Positions 26,312-39,060 of a stretch of DNA of 43,405 nt are shown here, one piece after another (the stretch's first letter is position 1; the number at the start of each line of letters is the position of its first letter). A program made the position numbers and the translations under genes. The stretch is taken from assembly GCA_009731375.1 (NCBI GenBank), contig BJOX01000280.1, forward strand, positions 283,352 through 326,756, in the 5' to 3' direction. The notes below the pieces were generated by a model. That model ran no database searches. It worked only from the letters and a program-made list of their open reading frames with translations, and was not told the DNA's origin. The DNA comes from Paulinella micropora (lineage: Eukaryota; Cercozoa; Imbricatea; Euglyphida).

Positions 26312-26402
26312 AACACTATCACTATCGCCACAACCTGCCCGCATCTCCAACACAGATTTCTTCTACCTACCTACCTACCTACCTACCTACCTACCTACCT
26401 AC

Positions 26403-26470
<68 letters not shown>

Positions 26471-26550
26471 ATCTAACACTATCACTATCGCAACAACCTG
26501 CCCGCATCTCCAACACAGGTACCTTTCTACCTACCTACCTACCTACCTAC

Positions 26551-26602
<52 letters not shown>

Positions 26603-26709
26603 ATATCTATATATCTATCTATCTATCTATCTATCTATATCTAACACTATCACTTTCGCAACAACCTGCCCGCACCTCCAACACACACACACACACTGGT
26701 GCTTTGTAC

Positions 26710-26776
<67 letters not shown>

Positions 26777-26805
26777 CCTATCTATCTACCTATCTACCTA
26801 CCTAT

Positions 26806-26866
<61 letters not shown>

Positions 26867-26942
26867 CCTATCTATCTACCTACCTACCTACCTACCTACC
26901 TACCTACTACCTACCTACCTACCTACCTACCTACCTACCTAC

Positions 26943-27030
<88 letters not shown>
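26146..27030 (+). repeat. (TATC)n/(TACC)n in intron 9
   Basis: Blocks of (TATC)n and (TACC)n around the three unplaced units at 26312, 26475 and 26642. Confidence 0.93.
26309..26705 (+). repeat. Three copies of an unplaced unit with branch-point-like CTAAC
   Basis: Copies at about 26312, 26475 and 26642 share AACACTATCACTATCGC and ACAACCTGCCCGCATCTCC, ending CAACACAG or (AC)n. The second is followed by GTACCTTTC. They look like a diverged echo of the exon-9 3' edge or of an acceptor region; I could not place an exon here in phase. Confidence 0.6.
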
Positions 27031-27031
<1 letters not shown>

Positions 27032-27138
27032 AGTCTACCCGTGATTCCCATCCCGGACACATGCACAGTACACAAATTACTGTTTGATGTGAAACTGCGT
27101 TCCTTTGCAAGGACTGCATTCCTTTTGCGACATCTCAT
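27031..27138 (+). mobile_element. LINE 3'-end fragment, short copy
   Basis: Starts CAGTCTACCCGTGATTCCC directly after (TATC)n and ends GCGACATCTCATC followed by (TACC)n/(TATC)n. 5'-truncated copy of the 34044 element. Confidence 0.8.
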
Positions 27139-27154
27139 CTACCTACCTATCTAC

Positions 27155-27225
<71 letters not shown>

Positions 27226-27262
27226 CCTATCTACCTACCTACCTACCTATCTACCTATCTAC

Positions 27263-27325
<63 letters not shown>

Positions 27326-27434
27326 CCTACCTACCTACCCTACCTACCTACCTACCTACTATCTATCTATCTATCTATATATCTATCTATCTATCTATCT
27401 ATCTACCTACCTATCTACCTATCTACCTATCTAC

Positions 27435-27485
<51 letters not shown>

Positions 27486-27529
27486 CCTACCTACCTACCT
27501 ACCTCCTACCTACCTACCTACCTACCTAC

Positions 27530-27588
<59 letters not shown>

Positions 27589-27600
27589 CATCTACCTACC
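27139..27600 (+). repeat. (TATC)n/(TACC)n tract
   Basis: Alternating blocks; nothing else seen. A short unique stretch and (CATA)n follow at 27601-27732. Confidence 0.93.
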
Positions 27601-27732
27601 TACCTATCAGCTGATCTAGATATGGCCGACCAACTTCCTTTACATACATACATACACATACATACATACATACATACATACATACATGCATACCCCCCAC
27701 CACCTATATTAGTATGATTAGCCATACATGTA

Positions 27733-27893
27733 TTTATCAGTCACTTTTCACCAAATGTGGGGAGGTTACCGATAAAAACCTACATATGCGGCGAGCCAAC
27801 TTCTGCGTGTTTTGCGGGCTCGCCGGCCCGGCCCGGCTCGCCCGCAAAACACGTCAAATTTGTGGCTATTTCCGTATAATATACTTTAATTAT
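27733..27893 (+). mobile_element. Double-hairpin element, copy 2
   Basis: Same layout: TTATCAGT with ACCGATAA, then a GCGTGTTTTGCGGGC arm with GCCCGCAAAACACG. The loop has an extra CCCGGC. More diverged than the other two copies. Confidence 0.75.
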
Positions 27894-27913
27894 ATATTAG
27901 AGATGGGCGGCGA

Positions 27914-27946
27914 GCACCCTTCCCCACCCCCGCCGCAAGAATCTTA

Positions 27947-27997
<51 letters not shown>

Positions 27998-28255
27998 TCC
28001 TAGATTGCCTTTTTCTTCAACGTCCTTCCTCCTCTTCTTTTTCCAGAACACAGTCTACCCGTGATTCCCATCCCGGACACATGCACAGTACACAAATTAT
28101 TGTTTGATGTGAAACTGCGTTCCTTTGCAAGGACTACATTCCTTTGCGACATCTCATCTATCTATCTATCTATCTTTCTATCTATCTATCTATCTATATA
28201 TCTAGACAAGGACGTTCCCCCACCCCCGCCGCAAGAATCTTATCTATTTATCTAT

Positions 28256-28342
<87 letters not shown>

Positions 28343-28382
28343 GACGAAGACCCTCCCCACCCCCGCGCCGCAGGAATCTTAT
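27914..28382 (+). repeat. Three echoes of the 5' edge of exon 10
   Basis: Copies at 27914-27947, 28204-28241 and 28344-28382 carry the proline run and CCGCAAGAATCTTA or CCGCAGGAATCTTA. The second and third keep the TAG acceptor. A LINE fragment (27996-28158) sits between the first and second. Confidence 0.82.
27996..28158 (+). mobile_element. LINE 3'-end fragment, intermediate copy
   Basis: Starts in TTTTCCTAGATTGCC, which matches 34573 onward, and ends GCGACATCTCATC(TATC)n. The truncation point differs from those of the other copies. Confidence 0.8.
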
Positions 28383-28529
<147 letters not shown>

Positions 28530-28554
28530 CTCTCTCTCTCAATCTATCTATCTC

Positions 28555-28601
<47 letters not shown>

Positions 28602-28623
28602 GTCTATCTATTTATCTATCTAG

Positions 28624-28671
28624 ACGAAGACCCTCCCCCTCCCCCACCGCAGGAATCAGAAGAGGAAACCG
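28624..28671 (+). CDS. Exon 10 of the split gene: acidic/proline segment
   Basis: A 48-nt exon after (TATC)n-TAG, with donor ACCG|GTGTGT. Phase 1 at both ends. It encodes (D)[15 protein letters not shown]. Three copies of its 5' edge lie upstream at 27914-27947, 28204-28241 and 28344-28382; all read through the proline run and then dissolve into (TATC)n after GAATCT. It echoes the [11 protein letters not shown] motif of exon 6, so acidic-proline blocks recur in this protein. Confidence 0.73.
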
Positions 28672-28676
28672 GTGTG

Positions 28677-28836
<160 letters not shown>

Positions 28837-28867
28837 GATCTATCTATCTACTATCTATCTATCTATC

Positions 28868-28951
<84 letters not shown>

Positions 28952-28953
28952 AG

Positions 28954-28971
28954 ATGAAGAAAACGAAACCG
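28954..28971 (+). CDS. Exon 11 of the split gene: 18-nt microexon
   Basis: An 18-nt microexon between (TATC)n-AG and donor ACCG|GTGTGT. Phase 1 on both sides, so it can be included or skipped without a frame change. It encodes (D)EENET. Its 3' end, GAAACCG|GTGTGTAT, is identical to that of exon 10, so it may have arisen as an echo of exon 10 that was kept as an exon. Whether it is spliced in cannot be told from sequence. Confidence 0.55.
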
Positions 28972-29020
28972 GTGTGTATGTATGTATGTATGTATGTATG
29001 TATGTATGCATGCATGCATG

Positions 29021-29092
<72 letters not shown>

Positions 29093-29093
29093 G

Positions 29094-29157
<64 letters not shown>

Positions 29158-29233
29158 ATTTACCTACCTACCTATCTACCTACCTATCTATCTATCTAAA
29201 CATCTAAACATCTATCTATCTATCTATCTATCC

Positions 29234-29290
<57 letters not shown>

Positions 29291-29391
29291 CCTACCTACC
29301 TACCTACCTACCTACCTACCTACCTACCTCTCTACCTATGTGTGTGTATGTGTGTAAATCTATCCATCTATCTATCCATCCATCTATCTAT

Positions 29392-29447
<56 letters not shown>

Positions 29448-29448
29448 G

Positions 29449-29490
<42 letters not shown>
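28972..29490 (+). repeat. (TATG)n to (TATC)n to (TACC)n to (TATC)n in intron 11
   Basis: The donor side is (TATG)n and the acceptor side (TATC)n, the usual order for introns of this gene. Confidence 0.94.
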
Positions 29491-29495
29491 CGTAG

Positions 29496-29571
29496 ACGAG
29501 AGTGAGGAAGATAACACGTCTTCTTTCTCAAAATCCAAGAGGACCCCCCCGGCGGCGGCAACTGATAATAT
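29496..29571 (+). CDS. Exon 12 of the split gene: acidic to basic Ser-rich
   Basis: A 76-nt exon after (TATC)n-TACGTAG, with donor AATAT|GTATGT. It is phase 1 in and phase 2 out and encodes (D)[18 protein letters not shown], then AAATDN. The donor opens a (TA)n/(GT)n intron. Two copies of its 3' edge follow, at 29697-29743 and 29792-29812, the first reading SFSKAKRTP; their donor is AAT|GTGTAT. The acidic-to-basic switch (ESEED to SKSKR) resembles a casein-kinase-type or localisation segment, but that is only a guess. Confidence 0.7.
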
Positions 29572-29618
29572 GTATGTATATATATAATGTATATATATAT
29601 ACATATATATATATATAT

Positions 29619-29651
<33 letters not shown>

Positions 29652-29696
29652 TTGTGTGTTTGTGTGTTTGTGTCTGTGTGTGTGTTTTTGTGTGTG

Positions 29697-29748
29697 TCTT
29701 TCTCAAAAGCCAAGAGGACGCCCCTGGCGCGGCAACTGATAATGTGTA

Positions 29749-29793
<45 letters not shown>

Positions 29794-29812
29794 GGCAGCG
29801 GCAACTGATAAT
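29697..29812 (+). repeat. Two echoes of the 3' edge of exon 12
   Basis: 29697-29743 copies about 47 nt and ends GATAAT|GTGTAT. 29792-29812 copies about 20 nt (CGGCAACTGATAAT) with the same donor. Both lie in (GT)n. Confidence 0.85.
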
Positions 29813-29846
29813 GTGTATGTATGTGTTTGTGTGTGTGTGTCTGTGT

Positions 29847-29897
<51 letters not shown>

Positions 29898-30156
29898 GTG
29901 TTGTGTGTGTGTGTTGTGGGTGTGTGTGTGTGTTTGTGTGTTGTGTGTGTGTGTNNNNNNNNNNGTAATGTGTGTGTGTGTGATGTGTGTGTGTGTATGT
30001 GTATGTGTGTGTGTGTGTGTCTAAGCGTAATGTGTGTGTGTATGTGTGTGTCTATGTATGTGTGTGTATGTTTGTGTAACGGTCAAGTCACGAGGCCATG
30101 GTGCTACATGATGTGTGTATGTGTATGTGTATGTATGTATGTATGTATGTATGTAG

Positions 30157-30193
30157 GAGTGGGGGGAGCATGAGAAAGGGGGAAACAGAGGAA
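30157..30193 (+). CDS. Exon 13 of the split gene
   Basis: A 37-nt exon after (GTAT)n-GTAG, with donor GAGGAA|GTACCT. It is phase 2 in and phase 0 out. The AT left from exon 12 plus the first G gives ATG, and it reads (M)SGGSMRKGETEE. The donor runs into (CT)n and then a 477-base gap (30246-30722), so one or more exons could be hidden before exon 14. Support is mainly the phase match on both sides. Confidence 0.53.
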
Positions 30194-30194
30194 G

Positions 30195-30245
<51 letters not shown>

Positions 30246-30722
30246 NNNNNNNNNNNNNNNNNNNNNNNNNNNNNNNNNNNNNNNNNNNNNNNNNNNNNNN
30301 NNNNNNNNNNNNNNNNNNNNNNNNNNNNNNNNNNNNNNNNNNNNNNNNNNNNNNNNNNNNNNNNNNNNNNNNNNNNNNNNNNNNNNNNNNNNNNNNNNNN
30401 NNNNNNNNNNNNNNNNNNNNNNNNNNNNNNNNNNNNNNNNNNNNNNNNNNNNNNNNNNNNNNNNNNNNNNNNNNNNNNNNNNNNNNNNNNNNNNNNNNNN
30501 NNNNNNNNNNNNNNNNNNNNNNNNNNNNNNNNNNNNNNNNNNNNNNNNNNNNNNNNNNNNNNNNNNNNNNNNNNNNNNNNNNNNNNNNNNNNNNNNNNNN
30601 NNNNNNNNNNNNNNNNNNNNNNNNNNNNNNNNNNNNNNNNNNNNNNNNNNNNNNNNNNNNNNNNNNNNNNNNNNNNNNNNNNNNNNNNNNNNNNNNNNNN
30701 NNNNNNNNNNNNNNNNNNNNNN
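30246..30722. other. Assembly gap (477 N) inside a (CT)n tract
   Basis: (CT)n on both sides; may hide an exon between exons 13 and 14. Confidence 0.99.
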
Positions 30723-30775
<53 letters not shown>

Positions 30776-30776
30776 A

Positions 30777-30807
<31 letters not shown>

Positions 30808-30829
30808 ACACACACACACACAGACACTT

Positions 30830-30882
<53 letters not shown>

Positions 30883-30883
30883 G

Positions 30884-30949
30884 GAAGAAGAGAGAAGGAT
30901 GCGTATGAACAGATTGCGTGTGCAAGAGAATGCAGCTCAAAGGAAAGAG
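30884..30949 (+). CDS. Exon 14 of the split gene: charged helical segment
   Basis: A 66-nt exon after a long (CT)n polypyrimidine tract ending CTTAG, with donor AAAGAG|GTGGTG. Phase 0 at both ends. It encodes [20 protein letters not shown], then KE. High Glu/Arg with spaced Leu/Met/Val suggests an extended helix or coiled coil. Two diverged copies of the 3' edge, reading about [10 protein letters not shown] and [10 protein letters not shown], lie in the (ACATAT)n intron at 31231-31276 and 31361-31400. Confidence 0.7.
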
Positions 30950-30961
30950 GTGGTGATAGAT

Positions 30962-30981
30962 ATAACATATACACATACATG

Positions 30982-31013
<32 letters not shown>

Positions 31014-31028
31014 CATATGCATATACAT

Positions 31029-31114
<86 letters not shown>

Positions 31115-31133
31115 GTACATGTACATGTACATG

Positions 31134-31177
<44 letters not shown>

Positions 31178-31295
31178 AATATACATATGCATATACATAT
31201 ACATATACATATGCATCTATATATACATCTGCATCGCGTGAGGCTGGCAGCGCAAAAGAAAAAAGAGATGATAATGTACATACACATACATATGA

Positions 31296-31361
<66 letters not shown>

Positions 31362-31426
31362 GTGAAGCTGGCAGCGCAAAAGAAAGAAGGGATGATACAC
31401 ATACAAATACATGTACGTACACATAC

Positions 31427-31457
<31 letters not shown>

Positions 31458-31728
31458 CGTATACATATACATATACATATACATATACAGATACATATAC
31501 ATATATATATATATATATACAAAAACAAAAACATATACGTATACATATACATATACATATACCTATACGTATACATATACATATACATATACATATACGT
31601 ATACACATACATACTATACATACACATACATATACATATACATGCTCATATACATATACATATAACATACACATATACATATACACATACATACACATAC
31701 ATACATGTGCATATACATGTGCATATAC

Positions 31729-31767
<39 letters not shown>

Positions 31768-31768
31768 G
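30962..31768 (+). repeat. (ACATAT)n and (TA)n in intron 14
   Basis: Hexamer-like ACATAT runs with (TA)n, holding the two exon-14 echoes. Confidence 0.92.
31231..31400 (+). repeat. Two echoes of the 3' edge of exon 14
   Basis: 31231-31276 and 31361-31400 share CTGGCAGCGCAAAAGAAA and end in GATGATA. Aligned to exon 14 they match GCGTGTGC...GCAGCTCAAAGGAAAG with small gaps. Confidence 0.72.
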
Positions 31769-31808
31769 GAACGTAAGAAGCGAGACCAAGAAGCTGCAGC
31801 AGCTGCTG
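31769..31808 (+). CDS. Exon 15 of the split gene, head of a mini-exon array
   Basis: A 40-nt exon after (ACATAT)n-CAG, with donor GCTG|GTATGT. It is phase 0 in and phase 1 out and encodes [13 protein letters not shown] plus the first base of a glycine codon. Eight copies of its 3' two-thirds follow up to 33144, each bounded by TAAG and most by GTATAT. This copy is preferred because it alone has a CAG acceptor and the full sequence. The others are about 31-34 nt and also leave one base over, so one could replace it in frame but not be added to it. Confidence 0.68.
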
Positions 31809-31880
31809 GTATGTATATACATATATATATATATATATATCTGTATCTATATCTATATCTATATATCTATATATATATAT

Positions 31881-31915
<35 letters not shown>

Positions 31916-31918
<3 letters not shown>

Positions 31919-31976
31919 AAGTGAGAACAAGAAGCTGCAGCAGCTGCTGGTATATCTATATCTATATCTATATCTA

Positions 31977-32012
<36 letters not shown>

Positions 32013-32183
32013 AGAAGCGAAAACAAGAAGCTGCAGCAGCTGGTATATATATATATATATACGTATATATAATTATATGTATATATATGTACATATATAT
32101 ATATATATGTATGTATATATATATATGATATATATATATATATGTATAAGAAGCGAGAACAAGAAGCTGCAGCAGCTGCTGGT

Positions 32184-32249
<66 letters not shown>

Positions 32250-32285
32250 ATATATATGTATGCAAGAAGCTGCGACAGCTGCTGG

Positions 32286-32317
<32 letters not shown>

Positions 32318-32355
32318 TATAAGAAGCGAAAACAAGAAGCGGCGGCAGCTGCTGG

Positions 32356-32435
<80 letters not shown>

Positions 32436-32495
32436 GTACACACATATATATATATACACACACACACATATATATATATGTATATATATATATAC

Positions 32496-32526
<31 letters not shown>

Positions 32527-32558
32527 AGAAGCGAAAAGAAGAAGCGGCGGCAGCTGCT

Positions 32559-32615
<57 letters not shown>

Positions 32616-32710
32616 ATATATATATATATATATAATATATATATATATATACACACACATATATATATATACACACACACATATATATATATGTATATAT
32701 ATATTTATAC

Positions 32711-32748
<38 letters not shown>

Positions 32749-32789
32749 ATATATATAAGAAGCGAAAACAAGAAGCGGCGGCAGCTGCC

Positions 32790-32866
<77 letters not shown>

Positions 32867-33024
32867 TATATATATGTGTGTATATATATATATATATATT
32901 TNNNNNNNNNNATAATATATATATATATATGTGTGTATATATATATCTATTTATTTATTTATATGTATCTAAAGAAAGAAAGAAAGAAAGAAAGAAAGAA
33001 AATAAAATGTGTGGAAAAGTTATA

Positions 33025-33100
<76 letters not shown>

Positions 33101-33143
33101 AAACAAAAACGCGAACAAGAACTTGCTGCCGCTGCCGGAAAAG

Positions 33144-33144
<1 letters not shown>
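31916..33144 (+). repeat. Eight echoes of exon 15 in (TA)n: mini-exon array
   Basis: Copies at 31916, 32012, 32148, 32263, 32321, 32526, 32757 and 33106. Most read AAGAAGCGA, AACAAGAAGC, then GCAGCTGCTG|GTATAT, coding [16 protein letters not shown] peptide. Later copies use GCGGCGGCAG in place of GCTGCAGCAG. The last, after (GAAA)n, has no donor. Confidence 0.88.
32972..33101 (+). repeat. (GAAA)n tract
   Basis: Two GAAA runs separated by AATAAAATGTGTGGAAAAGTTAT-type sequence; GGAAAAGTTAT recurs at 33137 beside the last exon-15 echo. Confidence 0.93.
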
Positions 33145-33189
<45 letters not shown>

Positions 33190-33262
33190 GTCCATCTATC
33201 TTTCTATCCATCCATCCATCCCTTTTCCATCCATCAATCCATCCGTCCATCCAAATGAATGC

Positions 33263-33294
<32 letters not shown>

Positions 33295-33307
33295 ATCTAT
33301 CTATCTT

Positions 33308-33353
<46 letters not shown>

Positions 33354-33391
33354 CATCCATCCATCCATCCATCCATCCATCCATCTATCTA

Positions 33392-33943
33392 TCTATCTTT
33401 TGATCTTATCACTTACTCTACGGAATGAACCAAGGCCACTTGAGGTGTCACTGACCCTCTCTTGGGCTTGATTTTTTGAAATGGGTGCCATCTGTCGACA
33501 GACAGAGAATTAGGGGATGGTGTGGGTGTGCTGGGCCCGTGGTGGGGTGCCTTATGTGTGCCTAGCCATACGCCTATAAGTCACATGCCGAAATAGCGAC
33601 GGGAAGCACAATCCTGTTCCCTCAGGGTGCCCTTTCTCGCTTGTTGAGCCCGGAATAAAACCCACAGTGCTCTGTCGGTTTATACTAGACTGTCGAACAG
33701 TCTCGAAACTCCATCTGCTTACTGGGCCCTCTGTAATGGAGGTGGGAGCTCGTTCTGCAAGGGGCGCTTTATGGAACGAGCCCTGGCCCCGCCTGGTACT
33801 AGGGAGCTTTGGTATTGCCTGTATCAGTCCCTTCCGTGCAAACATCACGGCTTAGCTGGGCATCGGGTTAATACTTTACCCACAGACTTCCTGGTTGACG
33901 AAATCAGAAGCTCCTTTTTTCTGACATTAGTCGATATTTCATC
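33392..33943 (+). repeat. 546-bp family, single complete unit
   Basis: Starts TTGATCTTATCACTTACTC after (TATC)n and ends CGATATTTCATC before CTACTATC(TATC)n. It defines the apparent full-length element. Confidence 0.9.
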
Positions 33944-33945
33944 TA

Positions 33946-33988
<43 letters not shown>

Positions 33989-33989
33989 C

Positions 33990-34845
<856 letters not shown>

Positions 34846-34848
34846 AGT

Positions 34849-35763
<915 letters not shown>

Positions 35764-35770
35764 ACTCTAT

Positions 35771-35915
35771 TTATCGGTCACCTCCACAAAATGTGGTCAG
35801 GTTACCGATAAAACTACATATGCGGCGCGCCAAACTTGACTTTGTTTTGCGGGCTCGCCGGCCCGGCTTGCCCGCAAAACACGGTGAATTTGTGGCTAGC
35901 CGCATAATATACTAC
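35771..35915 (+). mobile_element. Double-hairpin element, copy 3
   Basis: TTATCGGT pairs with ACCGATAA, and TATGCGGC with a GCCGCATA end; the inner arms pair TTTTGCGGGC with GCCCGCAAAA. It abuts an echo of exon 16 on its left side. Confidence 0.75.
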
Positions 35916-35957
35916 TATCTATCTTGTCTGTCTATCTCCATCAACAATTTTCAACAG

Positions 35958-36055
35958 GTGTTGCGGCAGTGGCTTTACAGAAACGACGTACAGTGGAAAC
36001 CTTAAATATGTCTCCATTGGAGATAGAACAGAGAAAGGAAAGACGACGACAGGAG
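35958..36055 (+). CDS. Exon 16 of the split gene: charged coiled-coil-like
   Basis: A 98-nt exon after CAATTTTCAACAG, with donor CAGGAG|GTAGCT. It is phase 1 in and phase 0 out and encodes (G)VAAVALQKRRTVETLN, then MSPLEIEQRKERRRQE. The second half is a strongly charged helix-forming stretch. Two copies of the 5' edge lie upstream: 34849-34897 (reads [13 protein letters not shown]) and 35699-35763 (reads [13 protein letters not shown]). Those lose similarity after roughly 50 nt. The donor is followed by (CTAT)n. Confidence 0.74.
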
Positions 36056-36100
36056 GTAGCTATCTACCTATCTCTATCTCTATCTATCTATCTATCTATC

Positions 36101-36192
<92 letters not shown>

Positions 36193-36535
36193 TGTATGCG
36201 TGTGTATGTAGTATATGCATACATACCATATAGATACGCAAGGTCATGCATTCATTACACATACATGTACATTTACATACATATATACATACATACATAC
36301 ATACATACATACACATACATACACATGCATGCACATACATACGCATACATGCACATACATACATACATACATACATACATGCATACATACATACATACAT
36401 GCATGCATGCAGCATTGCATGTATTGCATGCATGTATGCATATATACATACATACATACGTACATACATACATACATACATGCATACATACATACATACA
36501 TACATACATACATACATACATACATACATACATAG

Positions 36536-36583
36536 GAAGCATTGGAGAGGATGTCAATGGCTGAGAAAGCAATGACAGACCAG
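36536..36583 (+). CDS. Exon 17 of the split gene
   Basis: A 48-nt exon after (CATA)n-TAG, with donor GACCAG|GTGTGT. Phase 0 at both ends. It encodes [16 protein letters not shown], continuing the charged helix of exon 16. The donor passes through GTGTGTACGTATGT into (TATG)n and then (TATC)n. The intron to exon 18 is 612 nt, a multiple of three, and happens to lack stops in this frame, so intron retention would stay open. Confidence 0.7.
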
Positions 36584-37190
<607 letters not shown>

Positions 37191-37195
37191 TGCAG

Positions 37196-37441
37196 GACCA
37201 AATGCAGCAAGAGCGTGCCCGCTTGACCTCACCACAACAATCACAACAACAACAACAACAACAGCAACATCAGCAAAATCTATCGGATGCACCGGCGCGG
37301 TTTCTCGTGCTGCCGCCGCTGGTGGCGGGGGCCGCTGCCACCCCTCGCGGGAAATCCGCCCAGTTAATTGGCCAAGAGCAGGCGCGCGATCATGACAGTA
37401 CAGTCAAACCACACAATGGTCAACATGACGAACAGGTCGAG
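37196..37441 (+). CDS. Exon 18 of the split gene: polyglutamine and Ala/Gly-rich
   Basis: A 246-nt exon after (TACC)n/(TATC)n-TTTGCAG, with proposed donor GTCGAG|GTAGAG (GAACAG|GTCGAG is possible). Phase 0 at both ends. It encodes [16 protein letters not shown], a polyQ run ([11 protein letters not shown]), [20 protein letters not shown], then [19 protein letters not shown] and a His/Gln/Asn-rich end. The polyQ is mainly CAA repeats, so its length is probably variable. The GC-rich middle stands out sharply from the AT-rich introns. The downstream intron is (TA)n then (ATT)n. Confidence 0.75.
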
Positions 37442-37705
37442 GTAGAGCAAACCATGTGTTTATATCTGTGTTTTATGTATATCTATATGTATATATATAT
37501 ATACATACATATATATATATATATATACATACATATATATATATGTATATATATGTATATGTGGCGCATCGTGTATCATGCAAGTAGTATTCATCACAGG
37601 ATTATTATTATTATTATTATTATTATTGTTGTTGTTGTTGTTGTTGTTGTTGTTATTATTATTATTATTATTATTTTATCATTATTACTGTTATTATTAT
37701 CATCA

Positions 37706-37751
<46 letters not shown>

Positions 37752-37787
37752 CATTATTATTATTATTACTATTATTATTATTATTAG

Positions 37788-37820
37788 CTGGAGCAAGTAA
37801 AAGAGCGACCAAGACAGGAA
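37788..37820 (+). CDS. Exon 19 of the split gene (small, tentative)
   Basis: A 33-nt candidate after (ATT)n-AG, with donor CAGGAA|GTAGAG. Phase 0 at both ends. It encodes [11 protein letters not shown], which fits the charged helix on both sides. The intron to exon 20 would be only 61 nt. An alternative is that it is skipped, or that the true donor lies elsewhere; skipping keeps the frame. Confidence 0.48.
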
Positions 37821-37881
37821 GTAGAGAAGTTTTGCGTGTGTATTTACATGATGTAAAATATATACATCCACGTACGCGCAG

Positions 37882-38364
37882 GAGGGGACCGTTACGCCCA
37901 TTCCGTTTGGTCCCGGCCGGGCTACATCCCCTACCAATCACATCTCCCCTACTGCCAACCATCGCCATCACCTTTGCTCGCCCACTAGCCGCGCCGGGCC
38001 GCCGGCTGACTCGTGGCAGCGGGCCGCGGGGGCCAGCCGCTCCAGGACCACCACTGCTACTACTACTACTACTACTAGTAGCCAACTAGCCGCCGCCCTG
38101 TCGCCCAACAAAATAACCGACGATTGGCGCGACCTCGTGGACACTTACACGCCCAAGCCTGACGCAAATAATTTCAATTACCAGCCCGGCGGCCCGGCGC
38201 CCCAAAACTCCCCGCCAAGCCCTAACGCCAGGAATAACAATAATTACCAGCCGTTACAGAATAGCAATTACCCGGCGGGCCCGGGAGCGGCGGTGGCACC
38301 GTTCACCGAAACCAGCGATGAGGAGCATGAGACAACAGTGAACAAGCTGCTGCGCTCTGTCAAG
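37882..38364 (+). CDS. Exon 20 of the split gene: long Pro/Thr/Asn-rich exon
   Basis: The longest exon at 483 nt, after TACGCGCAG, with donor GTCAAG|GTATGT. Phase 0 at both ends and open throughout. It starts [20 protein letters not shown] and holds a Thr run encoded by (ACT)n, then [20 protein letters not shown], a Pro/Asn/Gly-rich stretch ([20 protein letters not shown]), and an acidic end [20 protein letters not shown]-rich and without microsatellite apart from the ACT run. It looks like a disordered linker leading into the C-terminal coiled coil. There is no usable ATG in this frame, so ATG-based searches miss most of it. Confidence 0.76.
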
Positions 38365-38529
38365 GTATGTATGTATGTATGTATGTATGTATGTATGTAT
38401 GTATGCATCTATGTATGTATGTATGTATGTATGTATGCATGCATGCATGCATGTATGTATGTATGTATGTATGTATGTATTGTATGTATTGTATGTATTG
38501 TGTGTATTGTATGTTTGCGCTCTATTAAG

Positions 38530-38577
38530 GCGGCGGAGCATTCGTACAGACGGCGTAAAGAAGAGATAGATAAAGAG
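38530..38577 (+). CDS. Exon 21 of the split gene: coiled coil begins
   Basis: A 48-nt exon after TGCGCTCTATTAAG, with donor AAAGAG|GTATAT. Phase 0 at both ends. It encodes AAEHSYRRRKEEIDKE. The acceptor is part of a near-copy of the last 14 nt of exon 20 (TGCGCTCTGTCAAG), so the 165-nt intron is bounded by a direct repeat. Read without the intron, exon 20 runs smoothly into this one. The following (ATT)n and (ATGTATGTT)n intron is about 2 kb. Confidence 0.68.
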
Positions 38578-39060
38578 GTATATGTTTATATGTTTTATGT
38601 TATTAGTTCTGTTTTATTATTATTATTATTATTATGATTATTATTATTATTATTATTATTTTTTAATGTATGTGACGTACGTGAGGTACTTGATGTATGT
38701 GATGTATGTTTGTGCATGATTATGTGTTTCATGTATGTCATGTATTTCATGTATGTCATGTATGTCATGTCACGTCATGTATGTCATTGTGTGTCATGTA
38801 TGTCTTTGTGTGTCATGTGTGTCATGTATGTCATGTACGTCATTGTATGTCATGTCATGTATGTCATGTATTTCACGTTTGTCATGTCATCTATCTCATG
38901 TATGTCATTGTATGTCATTGTATGTGATTGTATGTCATTGTATGTCATGTTTGTCATGTTACGTACGTTACGTACGTTACGTATGATATGTATGTTATGC
39001 ATGTAATGTGTCATGTACAGCTGGCTACACTATATATATATATATACATATTAGTATATA

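Noticed and set aside
30950-33000. Matrix-attachment or replication-origin role of the (TA)n region
   Set aside because: AT richness alone is not evidence, and the exon-15 echoes explain the structure better.
36196-36575. Plus and minus frames in (CATA)n before exon 17
   Set aside because: Tetranucleotide artefacts on both strands; only the final 48 nt after TAG carry coding signal.
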